A stretch of DNA of 15,086 nt from Bacillota bacterium (GCA_016288175.1 JAEEYN010000041.1:1-15086), one strand, 5' to 3'; numbered from the stretch's first letter, positions 7,358-14,698 are shown. The notes: a model not told the origin generated them from the sequence alone. Numbers and translations: made by a program.

Positions 7358-7608
7358 TATTTGCCGTCCTCTCTGCGCGATTCGCTGTCAACGCGCTTCC
7401 ATTCCGATTTTTCAGGAGTTTTCTCCCCTTCTTCATCGGGAATGTCGGAAGGCATCTGCTTCACAACGAAGAAAAGTATGATCCCTGCGGCAAAGAGTCC
7501 GATTGGGATCAGTGAATTGAGCTTCAGCGGTATTGCGGCGCAAAGCGAAATAAAGGCGGCAGCAAGCGCCGCTATGGCGACCCAACTCAGAATTCTTCTA
7601 AGGCTCAT
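7357..7608 (-). CDS. Small two-helix membrane protein, unknown function
   Basis: An 83-residue protein with two hydrophobic helices (about 6-25 and 32-49) and a charged, Glu/Lys/Arg-rich C-terminal tail of about 30 residues. I do not recognise a family. The start at the ATG 7606-7608 is supported by TTGGAG seven bases upstream; the ORF could also open at the TTG of 7618-7620, but that overlaps the ribosome site. Its stop overlaps the exporter start by one base (TAATG), so the two are translated together. A hairpin-shaped membrane protein coupled to an exporter could be an accessory or stability subunit, but this is inference from position only. Confidence 0.7.
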   Translation of the reverse strand: MSLRRILSWVAIAALAAAFISLCAAIPLKLNSLIPIGLFAAGIILFFVVKQMPSDIPDEEGEKTPEKSEWKRVDSESRREDGK

Positions 7609-7638
7609 ATTCGGCTCCAATCACTTATTGTTGATGCA

Positions 7639-7667
7639 ATTTTACCATATACTGTCCTTTTTTTCAA
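7639..7667 (-). promoter_or_regulatory. σA promoter of the membrane protein-exporter-peptidase operon
   Basis: On the minus strand TTGAAA (7662-7667), a 17-bp spacer and TAAAAT (7639-7644). The expected start near 7632 leaves a leader of about 25 nt containing the GGAG ribosome site. No other promoter of comparable quality is seen within the operon. Confidence 0.75.
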
Positions 7668-7720
7668 TGCGTCTGCTGCATTTCGGCGATATATTGCGCC
7701 GGTATGTTCCTTAAGAATCG

Positions 7721-7750
7721 AAAAGAAGACGGCTCCGAAGAACCGTCTTC
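7721..7750 (-). terminator. glyA terminator with UUCG tetraloop
   Basis: On the minus strand GAAGACGGTTC, loop TTCG, GAGCCGTCTTC form an 11-bp stem with one G-T pair, followed by TTTT. The C(UUCG)G closing is the very stable tetraloop form. It lies 27 bp past the glyA stop and about 55 bp ahead of the next operon's promoter. Confidence 0.85.
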
Positions 7751-7777
7751 CGATATTCATTGGTTTTCTTTTCCGAA

Positions 7778-9040
7778 TCAGTCTTCAGGATAGAGAGGAT
7801 ACTTCGCGGTCAGCTTCGCAACTTCGCCCTTGACATATTCGACTGCTGCTTCGCCCTCGAAGACGATCTTCGCGATGAGGCCTGCGATGACGACCATGTC
7901 ATCCTCTTTGAAGCCGCGGCTGGTCAGAGCGGGAGTACCGATGCGGATACCGCTGGTGACAAAGGGGCTGCGGGTCTCCTTCGGAATGGTGTTCTTGTTG
8001 ACGGTGATGTTCGCAGCATCGAGGAGGTTCTCGACTTCCTTGCCGGACTTGCCGCTGGCGGTGAGGTCAACGAGCATGAGGTGGTTATCGGTGCCGCCGG
8101 AAACGATGCGGAGGCCGGCCTTCTGGAGCTCTTCCGCGAGAACGGCCGCGTTCTTAACGACCTGCTTCTGATACTCCTTGAACTCGGGCTTCAGCGCCTC
8201 GCCGAAGCAGGCTGCCTTGGAAGCGATGATGTGCATCAGCGGGCCGCCCTGAGTGCCGGGGAAAATACCCTTGTCGATCTGCTTGGCAAGCTCTTCTTTG
8301 CAGAGGATGATGCCGCCGCGGGGACCGCGAAGGGTCTTATGGGTGGTGCTGGTTACGACGTCCGCATAGGGAACGGGGTTCATGTGCAGACCTGCGGCAA
8401 CGAGGCCGGCGATATGAGCCATATCGACCATGAAGTAGGTCTTTTCGCCGCGGAGAGCGGAAACCTCGTCGACAATCTCACGGATGAGGTCGAAGCGGAT
8501 CGCGCGGGGATATGCGCTTGCGCCTGCAATGATCATCTTGGGCTTGCACTCGAGAGCGATCCTGCGGAGCTCAGCGTAATCGATCTTCTCGTCCTCTTCG
8601 CTGACGCCGTAAGGAACGATGTTGAAGTACTTGCCGCTCATGTTGACGGGGCTGCCGTGGGTGAGGTGGCCGCCGTGGGAGAGGTTCATACCCATAACGG
8701 TATCGCCGGGGTTCAGAAGAGCAAAGTAGACGGAAAGGTTCGCCTGAGCGCCGGAATGGGGCTGAACGTTCGCGTGCTCTGCGCCGAAGAGCTTCTTAAC
8801 ACGCTCACGGGCAAGTTCCTCAACCTTATCGACGCACTCGCAGCCGCCATAGTAACGCTTTCCGGGATAACCCTCGGCGTACTTATTGGTGAGATGGCTG
8901 CCCATAGCGGCCATAACGGTTTCGCTGACAAAGTTTTCGGAAGCGATGAGCTCGAGGTGGCTGCGCTGGCGAGCCAGCTCCTCCTCCATATAGCCGCAAA
9001 GCTCGGGATCGGTGGACCTGATCAAATCAAACTGGATCAT
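7778..9040 (-). CDS. glyA: Serine hydroxymethyltransferase
   Basis: A 420-residue PLP enzyme that interconverts serine and glycine while charging tetrahydrofolate, the main source of one-carbon units. Landmarks are LIASENF (31-37), YAEGYPGKRYYGG (54-66), the H..GGHLTHG region (122-129), VDMAHIAGLVAAG (205-217) and the PLP lysine in STTHKTLRGPRGG (Lys235). Length matches bacterial GlyA. The start at 9038-9040 has GGAGG (9048-9052) seven bases upstream; an extension to 9091 has no support. It is monocistronic, with its own promoter and terminator. In several Firmicutes glyA sits beside the DUF436 gene ywlG; here the DUF436 gene is about 3 kb away on the other strand. Confidence 0.97.
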   Translation of the reverse strand: MIQFDLIRSTDPELCGYMEEELARQRSHLELIASENFVSETVMAAMGSHLTNKYAEGYPGKRYYGGCECVDKVEELARERVKKLFGAEHANVQPHSGAQANLSVYFALLNPGDTVMGMNLSHGGHLTHGSPVNMSGKYFNIVPYGVSEEDEKIDYAELRRIALECKPKMIIAGASAYPRAIRFDLIREIVDEVSALRGEKTYFMVDMAHIAGLVAAGLHMNPVPYADVVTSTTHKTLRGPRGGIILCKEELAKQIDKGIFPGTQGGPLMHIIASKAACFGEALKPEFKEYQKQVVKNAAVLAEELQKAGLRIVSGGTDNHLMLVDLTASGKSGKEVENLLDAANITVNKNTIPKETRSPFVTSGIRIGTPALTSRGFKEDDMVVIAGLIAKIVFEGEAAVEYVKGEVAKLTAKYPLYPED

Positions 9041-9079
9041 TTGGATGCCTCCATTGTTTTTTTGTTTATTCCACCGCTC

Positions 9080-9108
9080 ATTATAATGCAAAAAAAGTCC
9101 GATGGCAA
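9080..9108 (-). promoter_or_regulatory. σA promoter of glyA
   Basis: On the minus strand TTGCCA (9103-9108), 17 bp, TATAAT (9080-9085). The region just upstream (9109-9155) is rich in A and T tracts, which could act as an UP element. The leader is only about 33 nt, too short for a glycine or folate riboswitch. Confidence 0.8.
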
Positions 9109-9184
9109 TATCGGGCAGGCAAAAAAACAGGCAAAAATAAAATATAAATTATTGCATCCGGTATGATCGGAAATTATCCCGAGT

Positions 9185-9919
9185 TCAGCGGATCGCGTTG
9201 ATGTAAATAAGCAGTTCTATCGGGTCTGAAAATGCATAGAGTTCAGGCTCCGTTCCTTTCGGGCAGCATACGGAAAGAAAAGTCCGCTCTTCCCCGCCGC
9301 CGAACACATGTGGAAGGATCTTATAATCCTCGCGGAGACTGCTGCCGATTATCACAGACTTCCCGCGGTCATAGCGAAGCGAAGCGACCGATCCGCCGAG
9401 TCCTTCGCTTGTCAGCTTCAGGCAGCTTTCCTTCGCAGTCCAGCTTTCAAGGAAAAACGCAGTTCTGTCCCCCGCCTGCAAATACTCCTCATATTCCCGT
9501 TCGTCGAGCGTGCGCCGGATCAGCTTATCGCTGCATACGCGTTCACGCTCGGCGTCGATACCGACCGGGGCATATGAGAAAACCACCGCAGCAAGGCCGG
9601 CTGTGTGAGTGATATTCATAAAGCCTTCATCAAGCTCCGGCTTCCCCGAAGCGTTCTTTATATAATCCCTGCTTGTCCATTCCGCGGGATCCCCTATAAA
9701 CGGACTTTCTCCGACAGCAGAAGAAATGTCCTTCCATGCCGCCATCCTCGCAGCGCGGTAACAAAGCTCCGCCGCGGCTGATTGACGCAGCCTGACGCCC
9801 GGTTCGCTGCTCAGAAGCATCCCGAGCGTTTTTTCGGAATATGCGGAAGGAAACCGAAGAAAGTCCCAATCCTCCGGAAATGCAAAAGTGCAGATATAAG
9901 CTTTTCTTGTTCTTATCAT
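9185..9919 (-). CDS. 4'-phosphopantetheinyl transferase, Sfp type
   Basis: A 244-residue member of the Sfp/Gsp family, which moves the phosphopantetheine arm from coenzyme A to a serine of carrier proteins. Motifs in order: SGKPEL (91-96), FMNITHTAG (100-108) matching the F.N.SH motif, VGIDAERE (119-126) with Mg-binding Asp122 and Glu124, and FLESWTAKESCLKL (156-169), the family's W..KE....K block. The first residues (KAYICTF) align with the usual Sfp opening, so the ATG at 9917-9919 is the right start even though it has no ribosome site. No polyketide, peptide synthase or fatty-acid genes lie in the window, so the carrier protein served is unknown; primary fatty-acid ACP or a distant natural-product cluster are both possible. 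Confidence 0.92.
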   Translation of the reverse strand: MIRTRKAYICTFAFPEDWDFLRFPSAYSEKTLGMLLSSEPGVRLRQSAAAELCYRAARMAAWKDISSAVGESPFIGDPAEWTSRDYIKNASGKPELDEGFMNITHTAGLAAVVFSYAPVGIDAERERVCSDKLIRRTLDEREYEEYLQAGDRTAFFLESWTAKESCLKLTSEGLGGSVASLRYDRGKSVIIGSSLREDYKILPHVFGGGEERTFLSVCCPKGTEPELYAFSDPIELLIYINAIR

Positions 9920-9925
9920 GGTTTC

Positions 9926-9954
9926 AATCTATCACGACACGCCCCTTCAGTCAA
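9926..9954 (-). promoter_or_regulatory. σA promoter of the phosphopantetheinyl transferase gene, apparently leaderless
   Basis: On the minus strand TTGACT (9949-9954), 17 bp, TAGATT (9926-9931). Only six bases separate the -10 box from the ATG, so transcription should begin at or next to the start codon. No purine-rich ribosome site lies upstream. This promoter is back to back with the ABC operon promoter; their -35 boxes are 20 bp apart. Confidence 0.6.
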
Positions 9955-9974
9955 GAAAAATTTCTCAAAGGGTA

Positions 9975-10003
9975 TTGACAAACATTCAGCGGCGTGTTAT
10001 ATT
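9975..10003 (+). promoter_or_regulatory. σA promoter of the ABC/GntR operon
   Basis: A consensus TTGACA (9975-9980), 17-bp spacer and TATATT (9998-10003). The start is expected near 10010, giving a leader of about 45 nt with AAGGAGG (10043-10049) ahead of the ATG at 10055. Confidence 0.85.
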
Positions 10004-10037
10004 GTGTATGTTCAATATGCACAATGTTTGGTTGTGC
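10001..10037. promoter_or_regulatory. Operator-like inverted repeats at the ABC/GntR operon start
   Basis: ATTGTG (10001-10006) and CACAAT (10020-10025) are the arms of a 25-bp imperfect palindrome centred on 10013, with 10 of 12 base pairs matching. It overlaps the -10 box and the start point. A third half-site TTGTGC (10032-10037) pairs with GCACAA (10019-10024). The position predicts repression, most simply by the GntR protein encoded as the last gene of the operon. Confidence 0.6.
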
Positions 10038-10054
10038 GAAACAAGGAGGCAAAT

Positions 10055-10924
10055 ATGTCAGCAATGATGAATGTTCGGGGGCTTGCAAAGAAGTATCCCG
10101 GATTCGAACTGAAAGATGTCGGTTTCAGCGTTGAACCCGGCTATATCGTCGGCTTCATCGGCCGCAACGGCGCCGGCAAAACAACAACGATCAAATCCAT
10201 CCTCGGCCTTACGAAACCCGACTCCGGAATCGTTGAGCTTTTCGGAATGAATATGCGCGAGCACGAGATCGAATGCAAGCAGCAGATCGGAATCGTTTTC
10301 GGCGAATTCGGCTACTATGCCGATAAGCGCATTCGCTCGATCACCGCCGTCTACAAGCGTTTCTATAAAGACTGGGATAAGAAAAAATACCGTCAGTATA
10401 TCGAAAAATTCAAGCTCGACGAAAGCAAGCGCATCAAGGAGCTCTCCTCCGGCATGAAGGTCAAATACTCCCTCGCCCTTGCGCTTTCCCATAACGCGAA
10501 GCTTCTTATTCTCGATGAACCCACAAGCGGTCTCGATCCCGTTTCGCGCGATGAGCTCACCGATATCTTCCGCGAGATCGTTTCGGACGGCGAGCACAGC
10601 ATCCTCTTCTCCACTCATGTGACCTCCGACCTTGACAAATGCGCCGACTACATCATCTATATCCGCGAAGGCAGCATTATCATGCAGGGCGACCGCGAGG
10701 AGATCATCAACGGCTACCGTCTTGTTCAGGGCAGGCTCGACGAGCTTACCCCCCGCCTTGAGGAAGCGCTGCTCGGCATCAAAGAAACGCCGTTCGGCTT
10801 TACCGGCCTCATCCGTGCGGACGAATGCTATCTTGCCGACGGTCTGCAGTCCGCAAAGGCAGATATCGAATCGATCATGGTCTATACCGAAAAATACGAA
10901 AACCACGAAGGGAGTGACAGATAA
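10055..10924 (+). CDS. ABC transporter ATP-binding protein (YtrB-like)
   Basis: A 289-residue ATPase subunit. Walker A is GRNGAGKT (36-43), Walker B LLILDEP (150-156) and the H-loop His188 (STH). The signature is LSSGM (130-134) rather than LSGGQ, and the Q-loop region reads VFGEFG without the usual Gln; both are common among ATPases paired with GntR regulators and ABC-2 permeases. The start at 10055 is set by AAGGAGG at 10043-10049; the reading frame runs upstream through the promoter, but that part is not coding. The stop overlaps the permease start (TAATG). Together with the permease it should form a small exporter or a cell-envelope stress module; the substrate is unknown. Confidence 0.92.
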   Translation: MSAMMNVRGLAKKYPGFELKDVGFSVEPGYIVGFIGRNGAGKTTTIKSILGLTKPDSGIVELFGMNMREHEIECKQQIGIVFGEFGYYADKRIRSITAVYKRFYKDWDKKKYRQYIEKFKLDESKRIKELSSGMKVKYSLALALSHNAKLLILDEPTSGLDPVSRDELTDIFREIVSDGEHSILFSTHVTSDLDKCADYIIYIREGSIIMQGDREEIINGYRLVQGRLDELTPRLEEALLGIKETPFGFTGLIRADECYLADGLQSAKADIESIMVYTEKYENHEGSDR

Positions 10925-11598
10925 TGAAGACGAATACCATCCGCAATCTGATCTATAAGGATTTCCGAATCTCGCTCCATCCTTCGGTATTCATTTTCCT
11001 CATCCTTGCTCCGGCGATGCTCTTTATCCCGGACTACCCTCGCCCGATCGGGTTCTTTTACCTGCTTATCGGCGTTATGAATATGTTCACGCTTGATCTT
11101 CAGTATAAGGACCGCGAATTCTGCGCTCTGCTGCCCGCACGCAAACGCGACTGCGTGAAAGCAAGGATCCTGAGCGTTTCGATCATTGAACTCTGCGTGA
11201 TGCTTGTTTCCGTTCCGTTCGCGTTTATCGCTCACCGTGCCGTTTCCGCAAGCGGCGCCGCCGGTCATGCGGGCATGCATATCAATGCAACGCTTTATGC
11301 GATCGTGCTTATCGGCTACGGCATTTTCAACCTGATCCTGATCCCCGGCGGCTACCGTAAGCATTTCCGCGTCTTTGCCCGAGGTTTCATCGGCATGGCT
11401 GTCTTCATGCTTCTCACGATCGGTCTTGAGAACCTTGTTTGCCGCATAAATAACGGAACGTTTTTCCTCAACGGGGTCTCAACTTCCGAGATCCTGCTCC
11501 AGCTTCCGTTTGTTGCAGGCGCCGCCGTCTTCTATGTCCTTATGAACATTCTCACCTATCAAATCTCCGTTCATGAATTCGAGAAGGCGGATATCTGA
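10924..11598 (+). CDS. ABC-2 type permease subunit
   Basis: A 224-residue membrane protein that begins TIRNLIYKDFRIS, the amphipathic lead-in typical of ABC-2 permeases of the ABC2_membrane_5 type, followed by about six hydrophobic helices. The loop after helix 2 has LPARKRDCVKARIL, resembling the family's P..R..YV.AK..... segment. It overlaps the ATPase gene by one base at the front and the GntR gene by one base at the end (TGATG), so all three are translated in a coupled series. It would supply the membrane channel for the ATPase. Helix count is by eye. Confidence 0.85.
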   Translation: MKTNTIRNLIYKDFRISLHPSVFIFLILAPAMLFIPDYPRPIGFFYLLIGVMNMFTLDLQYKDREFCALLPARKRDCVKARILSVSIIELCVMLVSVPFAFIAHRAVSASGAAGHAGMHINATLYAIVLIGYGIFNLILIPGGYRKHFRVFARGFIGMAVFMLLTIGLENLVCRINNGTFFLNGVSTSEILLQLPFVAGAAVFYVLMNILTYQISVHEFEKADI

Positions 11599-11969
11599 TG
11601 GAAGTGCAGTTATCTATACTTAATACATCCGACACGCCGATCTACAGGCAGCTGTATGACCAGATCGCGTTCCAGGTGATCCGCGGCGAGCTTTCGGGAG
11701 GCTACTGCCTGCCCCCGATCCGCGCGCTTGCGGGTCAGCTCGGGATCAGCGTGATCTCGATCAAGCGCGCTTGGGAGGAGCTCGAGCGCGACGGCTACAT
11801 CAACACGATGGTCGGCCGCGGCTGCTTTGTTGCGTACCTTTCGTATGAAGAGCGAATCGAAAAACGCAATTCGCTTGCGCTCGAAGAATTCAGCGGCTGC
11901 GCAGCAACCTTCCGTGCTCTCGGAATGAGCCCGGAGGATGTGCTTCGGCTGGTGAAAGAGAATTATTGA
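11598..11969 (+). CDS. GntR family regulator, YtrA subfamily
   Basis: A 123-residue protein with the GntR winged-helix domain: TPIYRQLYDQI (13-23), a wHTH core with LPPIRALAGQLGIS (38-51) and IKRAWEELERDGYI (55-68), and the wing VGRGCFV (72-78). The C-terminal part of about 45 residues is short and helical, as in YtrA-type regulators, leaving no room for a large ligand domain. YtrA-type genes normally sit in the ABC operon they repress, most often first; here it is last. It probably binds the palindrome at 10001-10025. The inducer is unknown; cell-wall antibiotics act on the B. subtilis ytr operon. Confidence 0.93.
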   Translation: MEVQLSILNTSDTPIYRQLYDQIAFQVIRGELSGGYCLPPIRALAGQLGISVISIKRAWEELERDGYINTMVGRGCFVAYLSYEERIEKRNSLALEEFSGCAATFRALGMSPEDVLRLVKENY

Positions 11970-11980
11970 TCATTGCGGGC

Positions 11981-12009
11981 TTGAAAACGAAGCACTGCAG
12001 TAGTATAAT
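11981..12009 (+). promoter_or_regulatory. σA promoter of the DUF436-ktrB-ktrA operon
   Basis: TTGAAA (11981-11986), 17 bp, consensus TATAAT (12004-12009). The start is expected near 12016, which lies inside the first arm of the hairpin at 12011-12051. The spacer contains the palindrome ACTGCAGT (11994-12001), which also occurs at 1772-1779. Confidence 0.75.
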
Positions 12010-12010
12010 T

Positions 12011-12058
12011 GTTCCGTATGGATAAAGGCCCGATCCCTTCCCATACGGAACTTTTTTT
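12011..12058 (+). terminator. Rho-independent terminator of the ABC/GntR operon
   Basis: An 11-bp perfect stem GTTCCGTATGG (12011-12021) / CCATACGGAAC (12041-12051), which can be extended within the loop by AAGG/CCTT, is followed by seven T residues. It stands 41 bp past the GntR stop and ends one base before the GGAGG ribosome site of the next gene. Because the next gene's promoter starts inside the stem, it may instead be part of an attenuator. Confidence 0.85.
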
Positions 12059-12070
12059 CGGAGGCGTGAT

Positions 12071-12655
12071 ATGGAAACTGAAAATACCGGCGCGCTGACG
12101 CTGGCACAAATCGAAAAAGAAGCAAATGCTGTGCTTGATGAACTCTTCGCGAACTGCAGCGAAGGTTATTATAAACTGAACCCCGGCGACATCGTCGTCA
12201 TCGGCTGCAGCACCAGCCGCGTTATGGGCTACCACATGGGTCAGCACTCCACCGAGGACGTTGCTAAGACCCTTATGAATACGATTCTCCCCCGCGTCCG
12301 CGAAAAGGGGCTCTTCCTCGCCTGCCAGTGCTGCGAGCACCTCAACCGCGCGCTGGTCGTCGAAAGGGAGTGCATGGAGAAATACGACTTCACGCAGGTT
12401 TCCGTAAAACCCGCGCTGCATGCCGGCGGCGCCTGGAGCGTTCAGGCGATGGCGCAGTTTGATGACCCCGTCGTGGTTGAAGATATCAAAATGCGCGCCC
12501 GCGCCGGGATCGATATCGGCGGAGTGTTCATCGGGATGCACATGAAGCCTGTCTGCGTGCCGATCCATAACGAAAACACTAAGATCGGCTGCGCAAATAT
12601 CACCATGGCCCGTCAGAGGCCGAAGCTGATCGGCGGAGCACGAGCTCAGTATTGA
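12071..12655 (+). CDS. ywlG: TIGR01440/DUF436 family protein (UPF0340, YwlG-like)
   Basis: The 194-residue protein matches the UPF0340 family, with IVVIGCSTSRVMG (41-53), the hallmark CQCCEHLNRALVVE (85-98), SVKPALHAGGA (111-121) and GIDIGGVFIGMHMKPV (146-161). Several conserved cysteines and histidines (Cys85, Cys87, Cys88, His90) could bind metal or act in catalysis, but the function of the family is not known. GGAGG (12060-12064) precedes the ATG by six bases. Only one base separates its stop from the ktrB start, so it is coupled to potassium uptake genes here, whereas B. subtilis ywlG lies beside glyA. Confidence 0.93.
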   Translation: METENTGALTLAQIEKEANAVLDELFANCSEGYYKLNPGDIVVIGCSTSRVMGYHMGQHSTEDVAKTLMNTILPRVREKGLFLACQCCEHLNRALVVERECMEKYDFTQVSVKPALHAGGAWSVQAMAQFDDPVVVEDIKMRARAGIDIGGVFIGMHMKPVCVPIHNENTKIGCANITMARQRPKLIGGARAQY

Positions 12656-12656
12656 G

Positions 12657-14033
12657 ATGGCAGTAAAAACGAAAGCTAAAACCGCAGGAGCCGGGAAATC
12701 ACAGAAGCCGAGGATGAGCCAGACTCAGGTCATTTCACTCGGCTTTTTTATCATCATCACTATCGGCACGCTGCTGCTGATGCTTCCGTTTTCTTCCAAA
12801 AGCGGTCAAACAACACCGTTCCTCGATTCGCTTTTCACCGCAACGAGCGCAAGCTGCGTCACGGGCCTTGTGACGGTCGATACCTTCACCCACTGGTCGC
12901 TTTTCGGCCAATGCGTGATCCTTGTAATGATCCAGCTCGGCGGTCTTGGCTTCATGACGATCGCGACCTTCTTCGTTCTGCTCGTCAACCGAAGGCTCGG
13001 CCTTCGCGGGCGCGAGATCCTTTCCGAAAGCATCAGCTCCTTCCAGCTCGGCGGCATCCTCGGCCTTGCGAAAAAGATCGTGATCATCACCGCCGCTCTG
13101 GAATTCACAGGCGCAGCTCTCTTGATGATCCGCTTCTGCCCGCAGTTCGGATTCTGGCGCGGACTGTATGTCAGCCTTTTCCACTCGGTCTCCGCTTTCT
13201 GCAACGCGGGTTTCGACCTTCTCGGGCGCTTCGGCCAGTACGGTTCCTTCGTTCCGTATTATAACGACTTGCTCGTCAATGCCGTGCTCATCGCCCTGAT
13301 CGTCATCGGCGGCCTCGGCTTCCTCGTTTGGGACGATGTGATGAACCACGGCTTCCGCCTCAGGAAATACCGTCTGCACAGCAAGGTCGTGCTCACCGCA
13401 ACTGCGATACTGCTCTTCGGCGGTGCGCTCATACTCTTCTTCACCGAAGCGAACGACGCCTGCGCCGGCATGAGCTTCGGCGAAAGGGTCCTGACGGCGC
13501 TGTTCGGCTCCGCGACGGCGAGGACGGCGGGCTTCAACACGATCGACATCGCGAAGATGAGCGACGGCGGCAAGCTCACGACGATCATCCTGATGTTCAT
13601 CGGCGGCTCCCCCGGCTCCACCGCAGGCGGTATCAAAACAACGACTGTCTTCACTCTCCTGATTTACGCATTCTCCTATATTCGCGGAAACCGCACATTC
13701 GGAGTTTACGGCCGCAGGCTTGAAAACGACGCGCTGCATAAGGCGGCGACGGTCTTCTTCACGAACCTCATGCTGATGCTCATCGCAACGCTCGTGATCG
13801 TCAGCGTCGACCGCCTGCCCCTCGTCGACACCCTCTTTGAAACGAGCTCCGCCGTTGCAACGGTCGGCATGAGCACGGGCATCACGCGCGATCTTTCCAC
13901 CGTTTCGCGCATCGCGATCATCCTGCTGATGTTCTGCGGCCGCGTCGGGAGCCTCAGCTTCGCCGGCGCTCTCGCCGCGAAAAAGGAGCCGCCGCGCGTT
14001 AAGGACCCCGTTGAAAAAATCATTATCGGATAA
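12657..14033 (+). CDS. ktrB: Potassium uptake channel subunit, TrkH/KtrB family
   Basis: A 458-residue membrane protein of the TrkH/KtrB superfamily with four repeated M1-P-M2 units. The four selectivity-filter glycines are visible in TGL (Gly70), NAGF (Gly185), TAGF (Gly292) and TVGM (Gly404). The flexible gate loop after the third pore segment is FIGGSPGSTAGGIKTTT (314-330). Length and the short N-terminus fit KtrB rather than the longer TrkH. The ATG follows the DUF436 stop by one base and has no good ribosome site, so it probably relies on coupling. With KtrA it imports K+ (Na+-coupled in known Ktr systems), for turgor and pH control. Confidence 0.94.
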   Translation: MAVKTKAKTAGAGKSQKPRMSQTQVISLGFFIIITIGTLLLMLPFSSKSGQTTPFLDSLFTATSASCVTGLVTVDTFTHWSLFGQCVILVMIQLGGLGFMTIATFFVLLVNRRLGLRGREILSESISSFQLGGILGLAKKIVIITAALEFTGAALLMIRFCPQFGFWRGLYVSLFHSVSAFCNAGFDLLGRFGQYGSFVPYYNDLLVNAVLIALIVIGGLGFLVWDDVMNHGFRLRKYRLHSKVVLTATAILLFGGALILFFTEANDACAGMSFGERVLTALFGSATARTAGFNTIDIAKMSDGGKLTTIILMFIGGSPGSTAGGIKTTTVFTLLIYAFSYIRGNRTFGVYGRRLENDALHKAATVFFTNLMLMLIATLVIVSVDRLPLVDTLFETSSAVATVGMSTGITRDLSTVSRIAIILLMFCGRVGSLSFAGALAAKKEPPRVKDPVEKIIIG

Positions 14034-14056
14034 GAAAAAATCGAAAGGATAAAGCC

Positions 14057-14698
14057 ATGAAATCCATCCTTGTTATCGGCGCCGGAAAATTCGGCCACTA
14101 TTTCTGCCATTTCCTTCAGAAGCAGGACTGCGAAGTCATGATCGTTGACGGAGAAGAGGACAAGCTTTCCGATATGCTCGGCTATGTTTCCAGCGCGAAG
14201 ATCGGCGACTGCACGCGGAGGGACGTTGTCGAAAGCCTCGGCGTTGAGGATTTCGAGGACTGCGTCGTCTGCATCCCCGGCGATTTTCAGAACAGCCTGC
14301 AGGTCGTGGATCTTCTCCGTGAATGCGGCGCAAAGCGCATTACAGCCGTCGCTTCAACGGAGATCCAGGCGAAATTCCTTGAAAAGAACGGCGCCGATTC
14401 GGTCATTTTCCCCGACCGCGACCGCGCCGAACGTGCCGCAGTCAGCATCGCAGACGATACGGTTTTCGATTACAGGAAGCTTTCCGACGGCTACGGCATC
14501 TATGAGATCATCCCGCCGAAGCGCTGGCTCGGCCAGGCCGTCGTAAGCGTGGACGTCCGCCGAAAATACAATATCAACATCATCTCGATCAAAACGCCGT
14601 CCGGGCATATGCTCATCCCGACGCCCGACTACGTTTTCAACAACGAAGACCACCTGATGGTCTTCTGCAAGGACGCGGCGATCGAAAAGCTGCAGTAA
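14057..14698 (+). CDS. ktrA: Potassium uptake regulatory subunit, RCK domain (KtrA/TrkA)
   Basis: A 213-residue cytosolic protein with one RCK_N domain (Rossmann GAGKFG at 8-13, acidic Asp31 at the end of β2) and one RCK_C domain from about 135. A single RCK_N-RCK_C pair is the KtrA architecture; E. coli TrkA has two. KtrA rings bind ATP/ADP at the RCK_N site and gate KtrB; in many Firmicutes c-di-AMP binds RCK_C and shuts the channel. AAAGGAT lies just upstream, and ktrB ends 23 bp before the start. No c-di-AMP (ydaO) riboswitch is seen in the short leader of this operon. Confidence 0.93.
   Translation: MKSILVIGAGKFGHYFCHFLQKQDCEVMIVDGEEDKLSDMLGYVSSAKIGDCTRRDVVESLGVEDFEDCVVCIPGDFQNSLQVVDLLRECGAKRITAVASTEIQAKFLEKNGADSVIFPDRDRAERAAVSIADDTVFDYRKLSDGYGIYEIIPPKRWLGQAVVSVDVRRKYNINIISIKTPSGHMLIPTPDYVFNNEDHLMVFCKDAAIEKLQ

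Noticed and set aside
7760..9166. 468-codon plus-strand open frame opposite glyA
   Set aside because: Antisense shadow of glyA; it crosses the glyA promoter and shows no conserved domain.
9041..9184. Riboswitch (glycine, SAM or folate) upstream of glyA
   Set aside because: The predicted start gives a leader of about 33 nt with no aptamer-sized structure. The region further upstream is plain AT-rich sequence.
9782..10054. N-terminal extension of the ABC ATPase frame
   Set aside because: The extension would cover the phosphopantetheinyl transferase start and both divergent promoters. The AAGGAGG at 10043-10049 sets the start at 10055.
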